Shown: positions 1-5,667 of the stretch, one piece after another
Position numbering within the stretch: the stretch's first letter is position 1
Layout: each line of letters opens with the position of its first letter
NCBI GenBank assembly: GCA_031360915.1
Contig: JANMCE010000384.1
Location: forward strand, 1 to 5,973
Direction: 5' to 3'
DNA from: JANMCE01 sp031360915
GTDB lineage: Bacteria; Actinomycetota; Acidimicrobiia; Acidimicrobiales; Ilumatobacteraceae
Length of the DNA stretch: 5,973 nucleotides
Position numbers and translations under genes: made by a program
Notes under the pieces: generated by a model
What the model saw: only the letters and a program-made list of their open reading frames with translations
Databases searched by the model: none
Told to the model about the DNA's origin: nothing

Positions 1-1350
1 CAGCGCCGTGAGCACCTGGGCGATGCTGTCGGGGTCGAAGCGAACCCACTTGTTGCGGATGTAGACAAGCTCCTGCTTCGCCGTCGCGAGGCGGGTCAGC
101 TCCGACGACGTGAGCTTCTCGCCGTCCAGCGCCACCTGCCAATCGACGGTGACGATGGAGGCAACATCTAGCCCGCCGGGCGTGACGGCCGCATCGCTCG
201 GTTTCGCCTCCCCCTTTACCTTGGTGCGCGGCTTCTTGGCCCACCACGTCGGCAGCAGCACCCGCACCTTGGCCAGTTCGAGGCGGGCCGCGTCGGCGCG
301 CAAAAACGTGATGATTTCGGGCAGCGGCAGTGCCGCTGTTGTTGCGTGATCATCGGCCAAGGCTGCCGCCAACGACGGCGCGGCCCGCACGACCCTGCGC
401 TTGGCCAGGTTGATGGCGCGTTCGACTTCGGCCGAGGTGAGGTTCAACAACGCGGCCTTGTTCGAATCCTCCAGCACATCGGCTGCACTAATCAACAAAC
501 TCAGGTCGCTGAGTGGAGCCAGCACCATCTCCACCAGCCACGGCAATTCCTCGGGATCGAGGTCGGCCAGCTCGTTGCCTTCCTGGATGTCGAGATCATT
601 CGGCTCAACGACGCGCAGCATGACCGCAATGTCGGTTGTGGCCGACCGTCCCACGCCCGGCGATGTCCAGCGGGTTACCGATTGGGCGAGATGCTGCAAC
701 GCGGCGTGTTCCGCCGGCGACCGTGCACCGACACCCGAATCGCGCGAGGCCAGCGCGCCCAAGAAGCGGCGCGCCACGACATCGTCGGCGCTACGGCTGT
801 GGGGCGAAGGATCGGCCACTGGTGTTTCGGCCAGCGTGAGGCGAACGGCATCGTCGGTGAACGCAGTGGTGACCATGGAAGTGATCTGCCAGGCTTCGAG
901 CGAAGGACGAAGGGCACCGACGATCGTCGGCATCGTGCGGGTGAGGTCGGCCAGTCGACCACCGATCTGGTCGTTGATGACGGGCTGCCAGCTCGCGACG
1001 CCGTGTCCATCGGCGTCAACCAGGAGTAACGGCAACACCAGACCTGCCTGAGCCACGTCCTGACTCAACCGAGCCGCGCGCGCGAACCACGCCAGCGACG
1101 GGCTAAGGCTGCGCCACGGCACCCAGGCGCGCTGCAGAAAGGCCTCGGTCGCGTCGTGAATTTCGATGCGGAGTGAATGCACTTCAAGTGGCCCGCGTCG
1201 GCCAGGGGCCGCCAGTTCCAGCACGTTGGACTGCTGCTCGTCGAGCCCGATAAAGAGCGTGGACGCGAACGATTCAACGGTCTTTCGGTCCAGCACTCGA
1301 CCTCGATACCCGAAGATGACCAGCCCGTCATCCCAAACCGCGTGCAGCAC
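1..1350 (-). CDS. SNF2-family DEAD/DEAH helicase (HelZ-like), N-terminal 450 residues; 3' end outside window
   Basis: This frame is open for 450 codons from a GTG at 1348-1350 to the left edge with no stop, so the gene is cut at its 3' end. An in-frame TAG at 1360-1362 leaves GTG 1350 as the practical start. The N-terminus (MLHAVWDDGLVIFG) resembles the start of mycobacterial HelZ (Rv2101) as I remember it. The visible part is the accessory region that precedes the motor in bacterial SNF2 proteins (DUF3670/SNF2-associated). Residues 364-370 read VLLPTWW. Residues 401-440 match the family pattern in which a Trp-rich 'DWQVALDGEKLT' segment leads to 'LVYIRNKWVRFDP'. The Walker A and DEAH motifs would follow beyond the edge, so ATPase activity cannot be confirmed here. 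By family it is expected to be a cytoplasmic ATP-driven DNA translocase or nucleoprotein remodeller; its substrate is unknown. It is transcribed divergently from the Uma2-family gene, with only weak Shine-Dalgarno potential upstream. Family assignment is strong; specific function is not known. Confidence 0.88.
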   Translation of the reverse strand, partial: MLHAVWDDGLVIFGYRGRVLDRKTVESFASTLFIGLDEQQSNVLELAAPGRRGPLEVHSLRIEIHDATEAFLQRAWVPWRSLSPSLAWFARAARLSQDVAQAGLVLPLLLVDADGHGVASWQPVINDQIGGRLADLTRTMPTIVGALRPSLEAWQITSMVTTAFTDDAVRLTLAETPVADPSPHSRSADDVVARRFLGALASRDSGVGARSPAEHAALQHLAQSVTRWTSPGVGRSATTDIAVMLRVVEPNDLDIQEGNELADLDPEELPWLVEMVLAPLSDLSLLISAADVLEDSNKAALLNLTSAEVERAINLAKRRVVRAAPSLAAALADDHATTAALPLPEIITFLRADAARLELAKVRVLLPTWWAKKPRTKVKGEAKPSDAAVTPGGLDVASIVTVDWQVALDGEKLTSSELTRLATAKQELVYIRNKWVRFDPDSIAQVLTAL

Positions 1351-1369
1351 GCCTACAACCTATCGGGCT

Positions 1370-1387
1370 TGACCCAATACAGGGTCA
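1370..1387. promoter_or_regulatory. Inverted repeat in the divergent helicase/uma2 intergenic region
   Basis: TGACCC (1370-1375) and GGGTCA (1382-1387) form a perfect 6-bp inverted repeat with a 6-nt spacer. It lies 20 bp upstream of the helicase GTG and about 67-84 bp upstream of the uma2 start. The position suits an operator for a dimeric regulator controlling one or both divergent genes. On the minus strand the spacer reads TGTATT, a possible weak -10. No convincing -35/-10 pair was found for either direction. A 6-bp repeat can arise by chance, so this is only a candidate. Confidence 0.25.
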
Positions 1388-1430
1388 GTACACGGGCCAG
1401 AATGGAACGGGACCAGCGAACTGCTGGACG

Positions 1431-1457
1431 AGGGGAGCCGGTAGCATGAGTCTGTGA
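1431..1457 (+). promoter_or_regulatory. Shine-Dalgarno sequence with a four-codon mini-ORF overlapping the uma2 start
   Basis: AGGGGAG (1431-1437) is the best ribosome-binding sequence seen in the window. It sits 8 nt before an ATG at 1446, but that ATG opens only ATG-AGT-CTG-TGA (1446-1457). The TGA overlaps the GTG at 1454-1456 that starts the long uma2 frame (GTGA). From the Shine-Dalgarno to that GTG the gap is 16 nt, longer than usual. Ribosomes could terminate on the mini-ORF and restart on the overlapping GTG. A small indel that displaced an original ATG start is the alternative. Confidence 0.4.
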
Positions 1458-2011
1458 GCGCACTTGAGCAGATGTACGGGCATCCTTATCACATGTCGCT
1501 CGATGAGTATTGGGGGTGGCAGGACACCCAGGAACTTCGTCATGAGTTCGTTGGCGGGGTGGTCTACGCCATGACAGGCGGCTCCCGCCCGCATGCCCGA
1601 ATTGCAATGAGAGTCGGTGCGCTGCTTGACGCTGCGGCACGCCAACAAGGGTGCGAAGCGTTCGTGGCTGATTTGGCCCTCCTGGTCGTTGCCACGGGCA
1701 GCGTGTTCTACCCGGATGTGATGGTCACTTGCAGCGGGGAAAACAGTCGATTCGAGACCAGCCCGTGTCTCATAGTGGAGGTGCTGTCGCCGTCCACTCA
1801 GGGGATCGACCGCACCGTGAAACTCGGACAGTACTCAAGTATCCCAACGTTGAAGAACTACCTGATGGTGAGTTCTGATCCGGACGAGCCGTTCGTCATC
1901 CGGCATCGGCGCGCTGGGGACCTTTGGGTACACACCCTGCATGGACCGCAAGACCATCTCACCCTCGACTGTCCGGACGTCGCCTTCCAAGTCGCCGACC
2001 TGTACCAATAG
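1454..2011 (+). CDS. Uma2 family (DUF820) putative PD-(D/E)XK endonuclease
   Basis: This is a 185-residue protein, a normal length for the family. The Uma2 order is clear: an N-terminal 'MSLDEYWGW' segment (14-22); 'RHEFVGGVVYAMTGGS' (29-44), the classic family signature; 'YPDVMV' (86-91) with D88; and 'CLIVEVLSPST' (105-115) with E109, followed by K123. D88, E109 and the strand after it fit the PD-(D/E)XK nuclease fold assigned to Uma2. Activity, substrate and role of these proteins are largely unknown. They are often present in many copies per genome and often sit as single genes. The start is GTG 1454, since an in-frame TAG at 1442-1444 blocks extension; ATG 1472 and ATG 1493 are internal alternatives, and the latter would begin at MSLDEYW. 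The gene lies alone between a divergent helicase and the convergent rfbA, a typical position for an acquired single-gene cargo. Family is confident; function is not. Confidence 0.9.
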   Translation: MSALEQMYGHPYHMSLDEYWGWQDTQELRHEFVGGVVYAMTGGSRPHARIAMRVGALLDAAARQQGCEAFVADLALLVVATGSVFYPDVMVTCSGENSRFETSPCLIVEVLSPSTQGIDRTVKLGQYSSIPTLKNYLMVSSDPDEPFVIRHRRAGDLWVHTLHGPQDHLTLDCPDVAFQVADLYQ

Positions 2012-2028
2012 CGCCTCGGCATGACGCC

Positions 2029-2060
2029 GCTACGGATTGGGCGCTGCGGCCGGCCGTAGC
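2029..2060 (+). terminator. Possible hairpin downstream of uma2 (weak)
   Basis: GCTACGG (2029-2035) pairs exactly with CCGTAGC (2054-2060), giving a 7-bp stem around an 18-nt GC-rich loop that starts 18 nt after the uma2 stop. No T-run follows, so it is not a standard intrinsic terminator. The right arm lies inside the 20-bp repeat, so the pairing may be a by-product of that duplication. Confidence 0.2.
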
Positions 2061-2071
2061 TCGACTTGCCC
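2052..2071. repeat. 20-bp direct repeat, copy A (intergenic fragment of the rfbA 3' end)
   Basis: GGCCGTAGCTCGACTTGCCC occurs here and again, identically and in the same orientation, at 2384-2403 inside rfbA. Copy A stands in non-coding DNA about 40 bp after the uma2 stop. Outside the 20 bp the match drops sharply, apart from a shared GCGC 7 nt upstream of each copy. Confidence 0.85.
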
Positions 2072-2351
2072 GCTGGCTTTCGCTCAACGGCGAACGGGCC
2101 GGATGGTCAGCGTATTGCCCCGAGGTCGGAGCGATCCGCATGGCCGAACAAGGTGGATCGCGCACGACTCCAAAGCCCAACGGTTGAGCATTCTCGTGAA
2201 ATTTGCGGCCACTGAGCTGAGGTTGTCAGGGTAAGCCGGTGTTGGCAGTTCGATTCGATGATGTGGCCGGAACGCTTTCGGAAAGGTCGATCCGCCCGTA
2301 ATCATTTCTCGGACGACTGGGTATCGGTCCACCGGAACGAGGTCGCAGCAG

Positions 2352-3230
2352 TCAGACTGCGGCCGCGACTCGGCGCAGATACTGGCCGTAGCTCGACTTG
2401 CCCAGTGCTTCGGCCAGGACGGACAACTGATCTGATGTGATCCAGCGGTTCTCGAAGGCGATTTCTTCGATACACGCGATCTGTACGCCCTGTCGATGCT
2501 CCAAGACCTGCACGAACGTGGCGGCTTCCAGCAACGAGTCGTGGGTGCCGGTGTCGAGCCAAGCCATACCGCGACCAAGCTTTTGCAGATGCGCCTTACC
2601 GGCCTCTACGTAGTGGCGGTTCACATCGGTGATTTCCAACTCGCCTCGTGGTGACGGCTTAAGCGCAGCCGCGGCGTCAACAACAGTGTTGTCGTAGAAG
2701 TACAAACCTGTGACCGCCATGTTGCTCTTCGGCGTCGACGGCTTCTCTTCGATCGACAGGATCCGCATGTCGTGATCCACCTCGGCCACCCCGTACCGCT
2801 CGGGGTCGGACACGGTATAGCCAAAGAGCTGGCAACCCCCGTGGTCGGCAATGTCGTGGGCCGCCGATCGCAGGATCTTCGATAGGCCCTCTCCGTGGAA
2901 GATGTTGTCACCCAGTACCAGGCACACGTCGTCGGTGCCGATGAACTCGCGTCCGATGATGAACGCCTCGGCCAGGCCGTTGGGCGCTGCTTGCTCGGCG
3001 TAGGAGAACTGCACGCCAATATCGGCTCCGGTGCCGAACAGCCGCTCAAACAGCGGCAGGTCGTGCGGCGTGGAGATGATCAGAATCTCTCGGATGCCGG
3101 CCAGCATCAGCACCGACAACGGGTAGTAGATCATCGGCTTGTCGTACACCGGCAGCAACTGTTTGGAGACCGATCGGGTGACGGGGTGCAGTCGAGTGCC
3201 GGAACCTCCGGCGAGGACAATGCCCTTCAT
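2352..3230 (-). CDS. rfbA: Glucose-1-phosphate thymidylyltransferase (RmlA/RfbA)
   Basis: The enzyme joins dTTP and glucose-1-phosphate to give dTDP-glucose plus pyrophosphate, the first step of dTDP-L-rhamnose synthesis, in the cytoplasm. At 292 residues it is full length (about 290 in the family). The nucleotide-binding signature starts at residue 8 (GGSGTRL, 8-14) and continues with SKQLLPVYDKPMIYYPLS (22-39). Other landmarks are Q80 and N84-G85, LGDN (106-109) with metal-binding D108, YGV (146-148), EEKP (161-164), GELEITDVN (196-204) and WLDTGTH (224-230) with D226. All expected catalytic positions look intact. The ATG at 3228-3230 overlaps the TGA of the upstream Fe-S oxidoreductase (ATGA). 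No strong Shine-Dalgarno precedes it, so translation is probably coupled. The rest of the rhamnose pathway (rfbB, rfbC, rfbD) is not in the window. The last codons include a 20-bp sequence duplicated downstream in intergenic DNA. Confidence 0.97.
   Translation of the reverse strand: MKGIVLAGGSGTRLHPVTRSVSKQLLPVYDKPMIYYPLSVLMLAGIREILIISTPHDLPLFERLFGTGADIGVQFSYAEQAAPNGLAEAFIIGREFIGTDDVCLVLGDNIFHGEGLSKILRSAAHDIADHGGCQLFGYTVSDPERYGVAEVDHDMRILSIEEKPSTPKSNMAVTGLYFYDNTVVDAAAALKPSPRGELEITDVNRHYVEAGKAHLQKLGRGMAWLDTGTHDSLLEAATFVQVLEHRQGVQIACIEEIAFENRWITSDQLSVLAEALGKSSYGQYLRRVAAAV
2384..2403. repeat. 20-bp direct repeat, copy B (inside rfbA, codons 277-282)
   Basis: This is the second copy of the repeat at 2052-2071, with starts 332 bp apart. 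On the minus strand it encodes GKSSYG near the RfbA C-terminus, matching the 'KSxYGxYL' ending common in this family. Copy B is therefore the likely source and copy A the derived fragment. Confidence 0.85.
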
Positions 3231-5626
3231 TCGGCACCCGTCTGCTTCGCTGACTCGCTCTGCTGATGGCTTCGCTCGGTCGCTACCGCTCCGTGTCGCT
3301 CCGCAGTGCTCGCTCTACCGCTCATAAGGACCGGCTGCACAGCGAGCGGGGTGTCGGGTGTCGCCGCCATGGCCTCGCCACGCTCGATGGCTTCGAGCAG
3401 GTGGAGCGAGATGTCGGCCACCTTGACCTCGTGCTCCTCTTTGCCTGCGGCCTTCACGCCGTCGTCCATCATGATGTAGCAGAACGGGCACGCCGTTGCG
3501 ACGCGCTCGGCACCGGTGGAAATGGCTTCAAGCGCTCGCTCGTCGTTCACCTTCGTGCCGACATTTTCTTCCATCCACATGCGCGCTCCGCCGGCGCCGC
3601 AGCACATGCCTTTGGTGCCATTGCGGGGCATCTCGATGATGTCGATGCCCTTCAACGAACCAATGACCTTGCGGGGTGCGGTGTAGATATCGTTGTGGCG
3701 GCCGAGGTAGCAGCTGTCGTGGTAGACGATGCGCTCCTCGAGCGACGCCGTCGACACGTCGAGCTTGCCGGTGGCGATCAGGTGCTCAAGGAACTGGCTG
3801 TGGTGCACCACTTCGTAGTTACCCCCGAACTGCGGGTATTCGTTCTTGATGGTGTTGAAGCAGTGTGGGCACTGGGTGATGATCTTGCGTACGCCCATGC
3901 CGTTCATCATCTCGATGTTCGGCATGGCGAGCATCTGGAACAGATACTCGTTGCCCGAGCGACGGGCCGAGTCACCCGTGCACATTTCCGATGGTCCGAG
4001 AATGGCCACGTCGACGCCGGCGCGCTTCATCAGCTTGGCCATCGCCTGGCTGACCTTCTTGTTCTTGTCGTCGAATGAGCCGGCGCAGCCCACCCAGTAG
4101 AGGTACTCGGTGGTGATTGGCTCACCCGGGCTGACGACTTGCACGTCGGGGAAGTCTTTGGCCCAGTCGGCGCGCTCGCCTTGGCTCATGCCCCACGGGT
4201 TGCCCTGGTTTTCCATGCCGCGGAACGCACTGCCGAGTTCGGCCGGGAAGTCGGATTCCATCAGCGTGAGGTAGCGGCGCATGTCGAGGATCTTGTCGAG
4301 GATTTCGATGTTGACCGGACAGATCTCATCGCACGCCCGGCACGACGTACAGGCCCATACTTCTTCGGCCGAGATGAGCTCGAACAGCGAGCTGGACGAC
4401 ACGTTGGCGTAGCCGCTGATGGGCGACGACACGTGGGCGTGTTGCGCGGAGCCGGCCATTACCGCGCCAGTCTTGAGGACGATCTCGCGCGGGTCGAGCT
4501 TCTTGCCCGTCGCGTTGGCCGGGCACACGCTGGTGCAGCGACCGCACATGGTGCAGGCATCGGTATCCATCAACTGCTTCCATGTGAAGTCCTCCACCAC
4601 CGACGCACCGAACGTTTCGAGCTCGGTTTCGGTCAGGTTCGGCATGGCCTTCATGGCACCCTTCGGACGTTCACGGTCCTTCAGGTACATGTTGATCGGC
4701 GAGGTGATCATGTGGCGCAACATGGTGATGGGCAACATGATCAGGAAGCCGAAGAAACAGACCACGTGGAGCACCCAGAAGCCCTGGTGCCACCCGCGTA
4801 ATGTTGCGCTGGCGAGTTCCGCAGTCGATCCCAACGGCGGGTAGCCACCGGCGTCCTTCACCAGCGATGCCAGGGGGTAGCCGATGAAGCTCCACTTCTC
4901 GAAGCTCATGTTCTTGCCGTTGTGCCACTGCTCGGCAATACGGAACATCTCGGCGCCAAAGCCCGACAGGCCGAGTACAAGGAACAGGCCGAGCCCGATG
5001 GCGTGCTCGGGGCGAGACTTGACGCGGATGCGGTAGGGCCGCTGGATGTAACGACGCACCATGGCCCACACGATGCCGACCAAGAACATGGTGCCGCCGA
5101 TATCGCCGACGAACGCGAAGCCCTGATAGGTGCCACCATGCAGGAACTTGCCTGCCGGTGGCATCTGGTGATCAATCTCGGACACCGTGGTGACGGCGAG
5201 CAGGATGAGAAAGCCGAAGTACATCAGCGAATGCATGACGCCGGCGGCTGGGTCGCGCAGCAGGGTCTTCATGTACACACCGGCGCGGAAGTCAGCCAGG
5301 CGCCGCTTTGCGTTTTGCGGAGTAGTACGACGGTTGTCGGGCCCGCCGCGCTCCCAGTTGCGAATGCGGTCGGCAAAAAGCATGGCGATGTAGACCAGCA
5401 GGACAGGAGTGACCAGATAGAACATCAACTGGATGGGGCCGGGAATGCCCACGAACGGCTCACGGCTCACCTCCGACTTGTCGTGCCACTTGGTGAGCAA
5501 CGGCACAATGCCGGACACCACGGTGAAGAGACCGAACGCGGCACCAAACCCGATGACGAGTTGGTACGGCTTTATTTTGCGCGGTCCCGCCGGAGCAGCC
5601 GCAGGAGCATGGGAATCTGCACTCAT
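3227..5626 (-). CDS. etfD: EtfD-like membrane Fe-S oxidoreductase (NarI-like domain, two 4Fe-4S sites, two CCG domains)
   Basis: This 799-residue membrane protein probably takes electrons from an electron-transfer flavoprotein and reduces the quinone pool. Numbered from ATG 5626, about six hydrophobic segments (near 22-46, 64-87, 128-150, 172-192, 207-226, 278-305) form a NarI-like domain, with H132, H280 and H287 as possible heme ligands. Two 4Fe-4S motifs follow: C358/C361/C364/C368 and C426/C429/C432/C436, each ending in Cys-Pro. Two CCG (heterodisulfide-reductase-type) domains come next. The first has C514, C549 in 'MCTGDSARR', and C586/C589; the second has C639, C675-C676 and C713/C716. 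This order and the CTGDSARRSGNE stretch match my memory of M. tuberculosis Rv0338c (EtfD), hence the symbol, given by similarity only. A GTG at 5659 would add 11 residues and lies 8 nt after the upstream stop; neither start has a good Shine-Dalgarno, and I prefer the ATG, which gives a polar MSADSHAPA start. Residues beyond about 750 form an atypical low-complexity tail encoded by a GAGCG repeat block. Confidence 0.88.
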   Translation of the reverse strand: MSADSHAPAAAPAGPRKIKPYQLVIGFGAAFGLFTVVSGIVPLLTKWHDKSEVSREPFVGIPGPIQLMFYLVTPVLLVYIAMLFADRIRNWERGGPDNRRTTPQNAKRRLADFRAGVYMKTLLRDPAAGVMHSLMYFGFLILLAVTTVSEIDHQMPPAGKFLHGGTYQGFAFVGDIGGTMFLVGIVWAMVRRYIQRPYRIRVKSRPEHAIGLGLFLVLGLSGFGAEMFRIAEQWHNGKNMSFEKWSFIGYPLASLVKDAGGYPPLGSTAELASATLRGWHQGFWVLHVVCFFGFLIMLPITMLRHMITSPINMYLKDRERPKGAMKAMPNLTETELETFGASVVEDFTWKQLMDTDACTMCGRCTSVCPANATGKKLDPREIVLKTGAVMAGSAQHAHVSSPISGYANVSSSSLFELISAEEVWACTSCRACDEICPVNIEILDKILDMRRYLTLMESDFPAELGSAFRGMENQGNPWGMSQGERADWAKDFPDVQVVSPGEPITTEYLYWVGCAGSFDDKNKKVSQAMAKLMKRAGVDVAILGPSEMCTGDSARRSGNEYLFQMLAMPNIEMMNGMGVRKIITQCPHCFNTIKNEYPQFGGNYEVVHHSQFLEHLIATGKLDVSTASLEERIVYHDSCYLGRHNDIYTAPRKVIGSLKGIDIIEMPRNGTKGMCCGAGGARMWMEENVGTKVNDERALEAISTGAERVATACPFCYIMMDDGVKAAGKEEHEVKVADISLHLLEAIERGEAMAATPDTPLAVQPVLMSGRASTAERHGAVATERSHQQSESAKQTGAE
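3256..3323 (-). repeat. GAGCG-rich short repeat block encoding the C-terminal tail of the Fe-S oxidoreductase
   Basis: CGCTC (GAGCG on the coding strand) occurs six times in 68 bp, starting at 3256, 3273, 3287, 3297, 3311 and 3319. The spacings (17, 14, 10, 14, 8) are mostly not multiples of three, so the unit falls in different reading frames. The protein tail (about residues 769-799, rich in Ser, Glu, Arg, Ala and Gln) is therefore not a peptide repeat. The pattern looks like a nucleotide-level repeat that the gene reads through. It lies immediately before the rfbA start. Confidence 0.65.
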
Positions 5627-5667
5627 AGCAGGCGGAAAACTACTCGGCCCAACGAGCACACACCGAT

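Larger units (their letters stand above)
2012..2351. other. Gene-free region between convergent uma2 and rfbA
   Basis: Roughly 340 bp separate the stop codons of uma2 and rfbA. Short open frames occur on both strands, but none matches a family I recognise and none has a convincing ribosome-binding site. The stretch looks less GC-rich than the flanking genes. It holds one copy of a 20-bp repeat shared with the rfbA 3' end (2052-2071) and a possible hairpin (2029-2060). No intrinsic terminator with a T-tract was found for either converging gene. It may be the scar of an insertion or deletion, or a decayed gene too degraded to identify by eye. Confidence 0.6.

Noticed and set aside
346..1051. 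Two long overlapping plus-strand open frames (about 216-227 codons).
   Set aside because: They lie antisense to the helicase N-terminus, which has recognisable family motifs and a continuous 450-codon frame. The plus-strand translations show no domain and the composition of a GC-rich shadow.
1..2011. A complete new defence system built from the SNF2 helicase and Uma2.
   Set aside because: The genes are divergent rather than an operon, the helicase has the housekeeping-like HelZ accessory region, Uma2 genes are usually solitary, and no further defence partner is visible.
2275..2285. Short palindrome CTTTC-G-GAAAG in the intergenic region.
   Set aside because: A one-base centre cannot form a stable RNA hairpin, there is no T-tract, and a match this short is expected by chance.
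2052..2403. The 20-bp repeats as attL/attR of an integrated element.
   Set aside because: Only about 310 bp lie between them, with no integrase or cargo gene, so an intact integrative element is not supported; a recombination scar is the more modest reading.
2084..2578. Minus-strand frame of 164 codons overlapping the rfbA end and the intergenic region.
   Set aside because: Half of it is out of frame with the certain rfbA gene, and the intergenic half shows no family resemblance or ribosome-binding site.
3266..4078. Long plus-strand open frame of 270 codons.
   Set aside because: It is antisense to the Cys-rich part of the Fe-S oxidoreductase, whose motifs are all intact on the minus strand. 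Its Val/His/Ala/Asp-rich translation is typical of complementary-strand shadow.
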